42,677 bases of DNA from the NCBI RefSeq assembly GCF_002483225.1, contig NZ_DLHL01000063.1, forward strand, positions 1 to 42,677. The letters are read 5' to 3'. Under the pieces are notes generated by a model. The model did no database searches. It saw only the letters and a program-made list of their open reading frames with translations, and was not told where the DNA came from. This document shows, piece after piece, positions 6,393 through 14,176 of this stretch (its first letter is position 1; every line of letters begins with the position of its first letter). The DNA comes from Gemmatimonas sp. UBA7669. Its GTDB lineage: Bacteria; Gemmatimonadota; Gemmatimonadetes; Gemmatimonadales; Gemmatimonadaceae. Position numbers and translations under genes: made by a program.

Positions 6393-7879
6393 GTGAAGAA
6401 CTGAACTTCCTGATGCAGGCTCGGCGCGAGAAGCTCGACCGCTTGCGGGCGGCTGGCGTGGAACCCTTTGGGTACTCGTTCGATCGCACGCACACGGCGG
6501 CGGAAGCCGTGGCGGCATTGGGCAGCAGCGAAGAGGGTCCGGAGGTCACCGTAGCCGGTCGTCTCGTGTCGTGGCGCAGCCAAGGCAAGACGGCGTTCGC
6601 GCACCTGGCTGACATGGACGGCCGTGTGCAGTTGTACTTCCGCAAAGACGAAATCGGCGACGCGGCCTTCGCGCAGCTGGGCGATTACGACCTGGGCGAC
6701 TGGGTGGGCGTGCGTGGCACGATGATGCGCACGCGCACGGGCGAGGCCACGATCAAGGTGGTGCAGGTGGAATTGCTGTCCAAGTCACTGCGTCCGCTGC
6801 CGTTGGGCAAGGAGCAGGTGGTGGACGGGCAGCTCGTGCGCTATTCGGCCTTCAGTGATACCGAGCAGCGCGCGCGGCAGCGCTATGCGGACCTCGCGGT
6901 GCATCCCGAAGTGCGGGCGCTGTTCCGTGCCCGCTCGGTGCTCACGCGCGCCATCCGCTCGCACCTCGATGGCCTGGGGTACCTCGAAGTGGAGACGCCG
7001 GTGTTGCAGCCGCTGTACGGCGGTGCCGCGGCGCGTCCCTTCATCACGCACCACAACACGCTCGACATGCCGCTGTATCTGCGCATTGCCGACGAGTTGT
7101 ACCTGAAGCGCCTCATCGTGGGCGGCTTCGAGCGCGTGTACGAGATCGGCCACGACTTCCGCAACGAAGGCATCGACCGGACGCACAATCCGGAGTTCAC
7201 GATGCTCGAGTTTTACGAGGCGTTTGCCGACTACACCACCATGATGGAGCGGGTGGAGTCGCTGCTGGTGGCCGCCTCCGATGCGGTGCGTGCCATTCCC
7301 ATCGTGGGTGAGAAGGTGCCGCAGCTGGTGACGCCGTTCCCGCGCATTGAGTGGGTGCCCAGTCTGTCGAAGGCGGCGGGTGCCGACGTCATGGCGGCCA
7401 GCGATGCCGAGTTGCGAAGCATGGCCGAGCGCATTGGTGTGTCCAAGGTGTCCACCCTGAGTCGGCCCAAGCTGCTCGACGAGATGTTCCAGGAACTCGT
7501 GGAGTCGCGCATCGATACACCGACGTTCGTGGTGGATTATCCGAAGGAACTCTCGCCGCTGGCCAAGCCCAAGCGCGGTGGCCCGGAAGGCATCACGGAG
7601 CGCTTCGAGCTGTTTGCCAAGGGCAAGGAACTGGCCAACGCCTTCTCCGAGCTCAACGACCCCATCGATCAGCGCGAGCGCTTCGAGGCGCAGGCGGCGC
7701 TGCGTGCCGCGGGTGACGACGAGGCGAGCGGTGTGGACGAGGATTATCTGCGCGCGATGGAGTACGGCATGCCGCCCACGGGCGGCGTGGGCATCGGCAT
7801 CGACCGGTTGTTCATGTACCTCACGGACACGCACAACATTCGCGATGTGATCCTGTTCCCCACCATGCGGCCGGAGTAG
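6389..7879 (+). CDS. lysS: Lysyl-tRNA synthetase, class II
   Basis: LysRS charges tRNA-Lys with lysine. The 496-residue length is normal for the class II enzyme. An N-terminal OB-fold anticodon-binding region (~50-150, VAGRLVSWRSQGKTAFAHL) is followed by the catalytic core. That core has motif 2 FRNEGIDRTHNPEFTMLEFY (from about residue 257) and motif 3 GGVGIGIDRLFM near the C-terminus. GTG 6389 was chosen because SEELNFLMQARREKL matches the family N-terminus and a GAGGGAGG sequence lies at 6375-6382. It overlaps the prfB stop by 4 bases. The frame is open far upstream, but only as a shadow of prfB. The order prfB-lysS is common in bacteria. Confidence 0.97.
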   Translation: MSEELNFLMQARREKLDRLRAAGVEPFGYSFDRTHTAAEAVAALGSSEEGPEVTVAGRLVSWRSQGKTAFAHLADMDGRVQLYFRKDEIGDAAFAQLGDYDLGDWVGVRGTMMRTRTGEATIKVVQVELLSKSLRPLPLGKEQVVDGQLVRYSAFSDTEQRARQRYADLAVHPEVRALFRARSVLTRAIRSHLDGLGYLEVETPVLQPLYGGAAARPFITHHNTLDMPLYLRIADELYLKRLIVGGFERVYEIGHDFRNEGIDRTHNPEFTMLEFYEAFADYTTMMERVESLLVAASDAVRAIPIVGEKVPQLVTPFPRIEWVPSLSKAAGADVMAASDAELRSMAERIGVSKVSTLSRPKLLDEMFQELVESRIDTPTFVVDYPKELSPLAKPKRGGPEGITERFELFAKGKELANAFSELNDPIDQRERFEAQAALRAAGDDEASGVDEDYLRAMEYGMPPTGGVGIGIDRLFMYLTDTHNIRDVILFPTMRPE

Positions 7880-7883
7880 TCGC

Positions 7884-9128
7884 ATGCGTGCGCTCGAGAT
7901 GGCGATTGCCTGGCGTTACCTGCGCAGTCGGCGCGGGTCGCGGCTGTTGTCGCTCAGTAGCGTCATATCCATCGCTGGCGTCGTGGTGGGCGTTTCGGCG
8001 CTCATCATCGTGATGGGGGTGATGAGTGGGTTGCAGTACTATCTCCGCGAACGCATCCTCGTGGGCAGTCCTGATGTGCGCGTGCTGCCGTATGGGGACG
8101 ACATGCGGCTGCGAGACTGGCAGCCGGTCCTGGAGCAAGTGCGTCGTGCGCCCGGTGTGGAACGCGCCGCGCCCTTTGTGCAAACGCAAGCGCTGGTGCG
8201 CAACTTGCGCGGGTATCCGACGGGTGCGCAGGTGGTGGGACTGCCACCTGCCGGCGACGGCGAAGTCACCGCCATACGGCAGCAGGCCATTCTGGGGGAG
8301 TTCGCGTTCCGCCGCGAAGGCGTGGACCTGCCGGGTGTGGTATTGGGCCGCTTGCTGGCGTCCAAGCTGAACGCGTTCCCCGGTGACACGGTGGTGCTCT
8401 ACGGTGTCGGCACGCAGGAGATCAACGCGTCCACCGGCATGCTCATCCCGGGCTACGATTCACTGGTGGTGACCGGGCTCTTCGAAACGGGTCTGTACGA
8501 CTACGACGATGGCTGGGCCTATGTCTCGCTGGAGGCGGCGCAGCGATTCTCTGGGTTTGGCGAGGATGTGACGGGCATCGAAGTCAAGACTGCCGATCGC
8601 AACGCAGCGCCGGCGGTCGCCGACACACTGCGCGCCACATTGACAGCGCCGGTGCGGGCGATTTCGTGGCAGGAGCACAATCGCTCGTTCTTTCAGGCCC
8701 TCAGTCTCGAGAAGCTGGGCATGGGCTTCATTCTGCTGCTGATATTTGTGGTGGCAGCATTCAACATCGTCAGCACACTGACCATGGTCGTGTCGGACAA
8801 GACCCGTGAGATCGGCATTCTGCGTGCCATGGGCCTGTCGGCGACGTCTGTGCGTCGGGTCTTTCTCTGGCAGGGCGTGGTCATTGGGGCGGTCGGCACG
8901 GTGGGCGGATTGGTGCTCGGCATCAGCCTTGCCTGGCTGCTGGAGGCCAAGCAGTTGATCGCCCTCGATCCGTCGGTGTACCTCATCGATCATCTGCCGG
9001 TGAGGCTCGATATCCCAGACATCGTGCTCATTGTCGGTGTCAGTTTCGTGGTCTCCACCCTCGCGACCCTGTATCCGGCCGCACAAGCGGCCCGCCTCTA
9101 CCCGGTGGAGGCCATTCGCCATGAGTGA
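7884..9128 (+). CDS. lolC: Lipoprotein-releasing ABC transporter permease (LolC/LolE)
   Basis: This is the inner-membrane permease of the Lol system, which extracts outer-membrane lipoproteins from the inner membrane. The 414-residue product has the LolC/E N-terminus (AIAWRYLRSRRGSRLLSLSS) and TM1 at ~25-48. A large periplasmic domain (~50-270) follows. The C-terminal FtsX/MacB-type domain has three TM helices (about 277-300, 320-350, 375-400), including KTREIGILRAMGLS, the coupling region. The protein ends LYPVEAIRHE, typical of the family. Only one permease gene is present, so the transporter is probably a homodimer (LolF-type) with LolD. The last 8 bases overlap lolD. Confidence 0.92.
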   Translation: MRALEMAIAWRYLRSRRGSRLLSLSSVISIAGVVVGVSALIIVMGVMSGLQYYLRERILVGSPDVRVLPYGDDMRLRDWQPVLEQVRRAPGVERAAPFVQTQALVRNLRGYPTGAQVVGLPPAGDGEVTAIRQQAILGEFAFRREGVDLPGVVLGRLLASKLNAFPGDTVVLYGVGTQEINASTGMLIPGYDSLVVTGLFETGLYDYDDGWAYVSLEAAQRFSGFGEDVTGIEVKTADRNAAPAVADTLRATLTAPVRAISWQEHNRSFFQALSLEKLGMGFILLLIFVVAAFNIVSTLTMVVSDKTREIGILRAMGLSATSVRRVFLWQGVVIGAVGTVGGLVLGISLAWLLEAKQLIALDPSVYLIDHLPVRLDIPDIVLIVGVSFVVSTLATLYPAAQAARLYPVEAIRHE

Positions 9129-9852
9129 GACCGCTCAGCAAGCCCAAGGCGCTGTGGCCCCAGTGGTGGCAGCCGAGGGTGTGGTCATGGAGTACCGCGG
9201 CGGCGATGGCATGATTCTGCGCGTGCTCGATGAGGTCGCCATCGAGGTACAGCGCGGCGAGATGGTGGCCATCGTGGGGGAGAGCGGGGCCGGCAAGAGC
9301 ACCCTGTTGCATGTGCTGGGGGCGTTGGACCGCCCGACGGCCGGCCGGGTGCGCCTGGATGGTCAGGCGGTGGAAACCCTCAGTGACGAAGCGGTGGACG
9401 CGCTGCGCAACCGGACGGTGGGCTTCGTTTTCCAGTTCCACCATCTCCTGCGCGAATTCTCGGCTATCGAGAACGTCATGATGCCGCTGAGGATTAGTGG
9501 AATGGAGGAGGCCGAGGCCCGGGAACGGGCGGCCGGTCTGTTGGCCCGCGTGGGGCTGGGGGAGCGCCTGCATCACCGGCCGGCGGCCATGTCGGGCGGA
9601 GAGCAGCAGCGTACGGCGGTGGCGCGGGCCCTGGCAGCCCGCCCGGCGGTGCTGCTGGCAGATGAACCAAGTGGCAATCTCGACCGTTACAACGCTGAGC
9701 GGTTGCACGACCTGTTTGCGGAACTGGCCCGCGAGCAGTCTCTGGGGTTGGTGGTAGTCACCCACAACCAGAGTCTGGCGGCACGGGCCGATCGAGTGCT
9801 TTCGTTGGTGGGAGGACGGTTGGTGGAGTCGGATGTCCGGGGGGACGGCTGA
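9121..9852 (+). CDS. lolD: Lipoprotein-releasing ABC transporter ATPase LolD
   Basis: The 243-residue product is an ABC ATPase that powers the adjacent LolC/E permease. Walker A is GESGAGKS (53-60), the Q-loop region is FVFQFHHLLREFSAIENV, the signature is MSGGEQQRTAVARAL, Walker B is VLLADEPSGNLD, and the switch His is in VVTHNQ. The sequence HHLLREFSA..ENVMMPLRISG closely resembles LolD, rather than MacB or FtsE. ATG 9121 lies inside the end of lolC (8-base overlap). Its stop overlaps the mcsA ATG by one base (TGATG), so lipoprotein export and the Mcs genes are probably on one message. Confidence 0.93.
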   Translation: MSETAQQAQGAVAPVVAAEGVVMEYRGGDGMILRVLDEVAIEVQRGEMVAIVGESGAGKSTLLHVLGALDRPTAGRVRLDGQAVETLSDEAVDALRNRTVGFVFQFHHLLREFSAIENVMMPLRISGMEEAEARERAAGLLARVGLGERLHHRPAAMSGGEQQRTAVARALAARPAVLLADEPSGNLDRYNAERLHDLFAELAREQSLGLVVVTHNQSLAARADRVLSLVGGRLVESDVRGDG

Positions 9853-10349
9853 TGCTGTGCGACAGCTGCAAGGAACGGGATGCGGTGGTGCACCTGACGC
9901 GGATCGTGGATAACGCGGTCACGCAGTTGCATCTCTGCGAAAAGTGCGCGGCGGCGAAGGGCGTGGAGACCACGCTTTCGGTGCCGCAGCACCCGTTGGG
10001 TGACATTCTGCAGGCGGTGCAGCAGCAGGCGCCCAGCACAAGTGAAGACGCGGCGGCCTGCGCGTTCTGCGGAGCCACGGCGCGTGATTTCCGCGCCAGT
10101 GGCCGGCTGGGTTGCGCGCACTGCTACGATGCCATGGAGCACAGCCTGCGCGAGTTGCTGCGGCGGCTGCATGGCAGCTCGCGTCATGTGGGTCAGCGTT
10201 ACGATGCGCCGGTCACCCATGTGCTGGAGAAACCGGACACGCTGCACGACTTGCGGGACCGTCTGCGCCGCGCCGTCGAGGCGGAGCAGTTCGAACTGGC
10301 GGCGTCGCTCCGCGACCGCATTCGCCAGTTGGAGACGGAAACCGTATGA
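9852..10349 (+). CDS. mcsA: McsA, zinc-binding activator of the arginine kinase
   Basis: The 165-residue product matches McsA, the partner that stimulates the protein-arginine kinase McsB. It has CxxC pairs at the start (MLCDSC, Cys3/Cys6; LHLCEKCA near 28-32), a second pair set (CAFC ... CAHC near 70-95), and a C-terminal UVR motif (LRRAVEAEQFELAASLRDRIRQLE). This is the domain order of Firmicute McsA and fits its length. The start overlaps the lolD stop (TGATG) and its own TGA overlaps the mcsB ATG (ATGA). Confidence 0.92.
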   Translation: MLCDSCKERDAVVHLTRIVDNAVTQLHLCEKCAAAKGVETTLSVPQHPLGDILQAVQQQAPSTSEDAAACAFCGATARDFRASGRLGCAHCYDAMEHSLRELLRRLHGSSRHVGQRYDAPVTHVLEKPDTLHDLRDRLRRAVEAEQFELAASLRDRIRQLETETV

Positions 10350-11446
10350 CGAGTCCGCGCCCCGAGCTCGACTTGTCACTGCTGCCCGATGGTGGTGTGC
10401 AGTGGCTGGATGCATCGGGCCCCAATAGCGACGTGGTGATCTCCACTCGCATGCGATTGGCGCGCAACGTGAGCGGTTATGCGTTCACCGGACGGGCCCG
10501 CGATGGCGAGCGACTGCGTTTGCTGGCCCAGGTGCGTGATGCGCTGGGCGGTGTGCCCACACTGCGCAGTTCGGTGCTGGTGCGCCTCGATGAACTGGAG
10601 GCGGTGGATCGCCAGCTGCTGCATGAGCGGCATCTGGTGAGCAAGGAACTGGCCGGCCTCGATCCGCAGCATCCGGTGCGCTCAGGTGCTGCGGCCTTTC
10701 TGGGTGAACAGGCCGGCTTGCTGGTCAACGAAGAGGATCACCTGCGGCTGCAGGCTTTGCGGTCGGGCTTCGCCGTGGCGGAGGCCTTCGGAGCCGTAAC
10801 GCGGCTCGATCGTGAGCTGGGCGCGCAGCTGCCCTATGCCTATCACCGCGAGTTCGGATTCCTCACGGCCTGTCCGACCAATACGGGCACCGGATTGCGG
10901 GCCTCGGTGTTGATCCACTTGCCGGGACTGGTGCTGACCAAGGAAATCGGCAAGGTGCTGGCCGGCCTGCAGCAGATGGGCCTCACGTATCGCGGGTTGT
11001 ACGGCGAGGGGAGTGAGGTTGTGGGCAACTTTTTCCAGTTGTCCAACCAGACCACGCTGGGACGATCGGAAGAGGAGTTGCAGGACCTGCTCGTGCGCGT
11101 CGTGCGTCATGTGATCGAGCGCGAGGAGGAAGCCCGTCGTGTGCTGGTGCGGGATGCGGGCTATATTATCGAGGACAAGTTGTGGCGCGCCTACGGCACA
11201 TTGCGGTACGCCCGCAGTCTGACGTTCGACGAAGCCATGAACTACCTGAGTGGCGTGCGACTGGCGGTCGGTCTGAAACTGATCACCGGGCTCAGTGTAT
11301 ACACTCTCAACAAGCTCCTGATTTTTGCGCAGACGGCACACCTCTCCCATGGCGAGGGGCGGGTGCTGACGGATGGCGAAGCAAACCTGGCCCGTGCCCG
11401 CTATGTGCGGCAGGTCCTGGTGAGCGAAGGCGGTGGTGTCGAATGA
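10346..11446 (+). CDS. mcsB: Protein-arginine kinase McsB
   Basis: McsB phosphorylates arginine residues, marking proteins for ClpC-ClpP degradation. The 366-residue product is a guanido-kinase homologue with the family blocks VVISTRMRLARNVSG (near 32-46), NEEDHLRLQAL (near 130), PTNTGTGLRASV (~175), GLYGEGSE and GNFFQLSNQTTLG. These are the phosphagen-kinase nucleotide and substrate motifs in the McsB form, and the length is normal. It starts at ATG 10346 inside the mcsA stop. The frame is open upstream to 10112, but only as an mcsA shadow. No ctsR is found next to it, unlike Firmicutes. Confidence 0.94.
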   Translation: MTSPRPELDLSLLPDGGVQWLDASGPNSDVVISTRMRLARNVSGYAFTGRARDGERLRLLAQVRDALGGVPTLRSSVLVRLDELEAVDRQLLHERHLVSKELAGLDPQHPVRSGAAAFLGEQAGLLVNEEDHLRLQALRSGFAVAEAFGAVTRLDRELGAQLPYAYHREFGFLTACPTNTGTGLRASVLIHLPGLVLTKEIGKVLAGLQQMGLTYRGLYGEGSEVVGNFFQLSNQTTLGRSEEELQDLLVRVVRHVIEREEEARRVLVRDAGYIIEDKLWRAYGTLRYARSLTFDEAMNYLSGVRLAVGLKLITGLSVYTLNKLLIFAQTAHLSHGEGRVLTDGEANLARARYVRQVLVSEGGGVE

Positions 11447-11474
11447 ACCGCTTCCCAACGACCCTGAGGGGACG

Positions 11475-13994
11475 ATGAACGGCTACAACTTCACCGAGCG
11501 GGTGCGGAAGGTCCTGGCCATGGCGCGCGAAGAAGCCGCGCGACTGCACCATGAGTACGTGGGCACGGAGCACATCCTGCTCGGCCTGATCCGCGAGGGG
11601 GAAGGGGTTGCGGCAGCAGTGCTGCAGAACCTCAACGTCGATCTCGACGACGTGACCACCAAAATCGAGGATACGGTCAAGAAGGGGAAGGCGGCGCAGG
11701 CCACCGGCCCGGATCTGCCGTATACATCGCGCGCCAAGAAGGTGCTGGAATTGGCCATGGCCGAGGCGCGCGATCTCAACCACAGCTATGTCGGCACCGA
11801 GCACCTGCTGCTTGGCCTGCTCCGTGAGGAGAAGGGCATTGCCGCGCAGGTGTTGACGGACGCGGGCGTCAACCTCGAAGCGGCGCGCGCTGAAACGCTG
11901 CGCCTGCTCGGCACGGAAATGCCGCAGGGTGGCACACCGCCGGCCGCCGAAAAGGCGGGCAGCGGGGCACCGCCGTCGGCCGCGTCGTCCTCGTCGGCCA
12001 AGGGCGAGAAGAAGTCCAAGACGCCGGCACTCGACCACTTCTGCCGCGACCTCACGCAGCTGGCGGCCGAAGGGCAGCTCGATCCCACGATCGGGCGTGC
12101 CAAGGAAATCGAGCGCGTCATGGAAGTGCTCACGCGCCGCAAGAAGAACAATCCGGTGCTCATCGGCGAACCCGGTGTAGGCAAGACGGCCATCGTCGAA
12201 GGGCTGGCACAGCTCATCGCGAACGGCGACTGCCCCGATTCGCTGCGCGACAACCGCGTGCTGTCGCTGGACATGGCGGCGGTCATTGCGGGCACCAAGT
12301 ATCGCGGTCAGTTCGAGGAGCGCCTCAAGGCGGTCATGAACGAGATCGCGCAGAACAAGCAGGTCATTCTGTTCATCGACGAGCTGCACACGCTGGTCGG
12401 TGCCGGAGCGGCCGAAGGCGCCATCGACGCCAGCAACATGCTCAAGCCGGCGCTGGCGCGCGGCGAGCTGCAGTGCGTCGGTGCGTCCACGCTCAACGAG
12501 TACCGCAAGTACATCGAGAAGGACGGTGCGCTCGAGCGTCGCTTCCAGACCGTGGTGGTCGATCCGCCGTCAATCGACGAGACCGTGCAGATTCTGCAGG
12601 GCCTGCGCAAGAAGTACGAGGATCACCACCGGGTGAACATCCCCGACGAAACGCTGTTGGCGGCGGCCAAGCTGTCGGAGCGCTACATCACCGATCGCTT
12701 CCTGCCGGACAAGGCCATCGACGTCATCGACGAGGCGGGTGCGCGCGCGCGCCTGGCCGCGCAGGTGCCGCCGGCGGAAGTGGCGGAGCTCAAGGAACAG
12801 CTCGAAAAGATCAACGCCGACAAGGAAGCGGCGGTCCGCGACCAGAACTTCGAGCGCGCGGCCTCGCTGCGTGACACGGAGCGCGAGCTGCAGGGCGAAA
12901 TCCGTCGCAAGCAGGACGAGTGGGAGCAGCGGCGTCAGTCGTTCCGCCCCACGCTCGGCGAGGAAGAGATCTCCTTCATCGTAAGTCGCTGGACGGGCAT
13001 TCCCGTTACGCGTCTGCAGGAAGCGGAGACGTCGCGCCTGTTGCGCATGGAAGACGAGCTGCACGGCACCGTGGTGGGCCAGGACGAGGCCATCAAGGCG
13101 CTCGCGCGGTCCATCCGCCGCAGCCGCGCCGGTCTCAAGGATCCGCGTCGCCCCATTGGCTCGTTCATCTTCTCGGGTCCCACGGGTGTCGGCAAGACCG
13201 AGCTGGCGCGTGCGCTGGCCAAGTTCATGTTCGCGGACGCCTCGGCGCTCATTCGCGTGGACATGAGCGAGTACATGGAGAAGTTTTCCGTCTCGCGTCT
13301 GATTGGTGCGCCGCCGGGTTATGTGGGCTACGAGGACTCGGGGACGCTCACCAAGGCCGTGCGCCGCAAGCCGTACAGCGTCATCCTGCTCGACGAAATC
13401 GAGAAGGCGCATCCGGATGTGTTCAACATCCTGCTGCAGGTGCTCGATGAGGGTCACCTCACCGACAACTACGGTCGCGTCATCGACTTCAAGAACACCG
13501 TGGTGATCATGACGTCCAACGTGGGCGCCAAGGACATCACCAAGGGCAAGTCGCTGGGCTTCGCGACCAACGATGCGCGTGGGGATTTCGAGCGCATTGC
13601 CGACAAGGTCAAGGAGGAGATGGGCCGGGTCTTCAATCCCGAGTTCCTGAACCGCCTGGACGACGTGATCGTGTTCCACCCGCTGGGCAAGGAGCACATC
13701 TCGCAGATCGTGTCCATTCTCTTCGCCGACGTACAGAAGCGTCTGGCCGAAGAGGAAATCACGATCAAGCTCACGGCGGAGGCCACGGAGTTCCTGGTCG
13801 ACCATGGGCACGACGAGCACTTCGGTGCGCGTCCGCTCAAGCGGGCCATCCAGCGCTATGTCGAGGATCCGCTCTCGGAGAAGATTCTCACGGGCGAGTT
13901 CTCACGCGGCGACGATATCGAGGTGGCGGTATCCACGTCCGAGAAGGACAAGTTGGAGTTCCGCGTGCTCAGTCCGACCCCGCAGGCGTCCTGA
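11475..13994 (+). CDS. clpC: AAA+ unfoldase ClpC
   Basis: This is the Hsp100 unfoldase that feeds ClpP and recognises phospho-arginine-marked substrates. The 839-residue product has two N-terminal Clp repeats (HEYVGTEHILLGL and HSYVGTEHLLLGL), AAA1 with Walker A GEPGVGKT, a linker with a UVR motif (RDQNFERAASLRD), and AAA2 with Walker A GPTGVGKTE and Walker B VILLDEIEKAH. Glu32 and Glu109 in the two GTEH motifs correspond to the residues that bind phospho-arginine in B. subtilis ClpC (Glu32, Glu106), so pArg reading is likely kept. ATG 11475 gives the family N-terminus (NGYNFTERVRKVL), with GAGGGG just upstream. An in-frame GTG at 11433 is a weaker alternative. It lies 28 bases after mcsB. 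Confidence 0.96.
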   Translation: MNGYNFTERVRKVLAMAREEAARLHHEYVGTEHILLGLIREGEGVAAAVLQNLNVDLDDVTTKIEDTVKKGKAAQATGPDLPYTSRAKKVLELAMAEARDLNHSYVGTEHLLLGLLREEKGIAAQVLTDAGVNLEAARAETLRLLGTEMPQGGTPPAAEKAGSGAPPSAASSSSAKGEKKSKTPALDHFCRDLTQLAAEGQLDPTIGRAKEIERVMEVLTRRKKNNPVLIGEPGVGKTAIVEGLAQLIANGDCPDSLRDNRVLSLDMAAVIAGTKYRGQFEERLKAVMNEIAQNKQVILFIDELHTLVGAGAAEGAIDASNMLKPALARGELQCVGASTLNEYRKYIEKDGALERRFQTVVVDPPSIDETVQILQGLRKKYEDHHRVNIPDETLLAAAKLSERYITDRFLPDKAIDVIDEAGARARLAAQVPPAEVAELKEQLEKINADKEAAVRDQNFERAASLRDTERELQGEIRRKQDEWEQRRQSFRPTLGEEEISFIVSRWTGIPVTRLQEAETSRLLRMEDELHGTVVGQDEAIKALARSIRRSRAGLKDPRRPIGSFIFSGPTGVGKTELARALAKFMFADASALIRVDMSEYMEKFSVSRLIGAPPGYVGYEDSGTLTKAVRRKPYSVILLDEIEKAHPDVFNILLQVLDEGHLTDNYGRVIDFKNTVVIMTSNVGAKDITKGKSLGFATNDARGDFERIADKVKEEMGRVFNPEFLNRLDDVIVFHPLGKEHISQIVSILFADVQKRLAEEEITIKLTAEATEFLVDHGHDEHFGARPLKRAIQRYVEDPLSEKILTGEFSRGDDIEVAVSTSEKDKLEFRVLSPTPQAS

Positions 13995-14048
13995 TTTTCG
14001 ACGCCCCGGGGCGGGATTCCGGGGAAACGATCGCGCGGGACTTGGTGT

Positions 14049-14082
14049 CAAACGGCTGGCCCCTCTCAGGGCCGGCCGTTTG
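14049..14082 (+). terminator. Terminator hairpin after clpC
   Basis: A 14-bp stem, CAAACGGCTGGCCC (14049-14062) with GGGCCGGCCGTTTG (14069-14082), has one G-U pair and the loop CTCTCA. Its 3' arm ends GTTTG, giving a short U-run inside the stem. It lies 55 bases after clpC and before the bamA block, so it likely ends the lol-mcs-clpC transcript. Confidence 0.75.
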
Positions 14083-14162
14083 TGCGTCGGGCCAACGGGA
14101 TGCCCGTTCGGCGGCGTGAAGAATGGCCCGCCAAGCCACCCCCTTCCGGGGGCGTCGCCCGC

Positions 14163-14168
14163 TATATT
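14163..14168 (+). promoter_or_regulatory. Possible -10 element immediately upstream of bamA
   Basis: TATATT at 14163-14168 would place transcription start about 14175-14177, at the bamA ATG (14177), implying a leaderless mRNA. No convincing -35 hexamer lies 17 bases upstream; a CCCCC/GGGGG hairpin (14139-14152) sits there instead. The same hexamer precedes the TPR gene at 32803. The call is weak. Confidence 0.35.
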
Positions 14169-14176
14169 TCGAGGCT

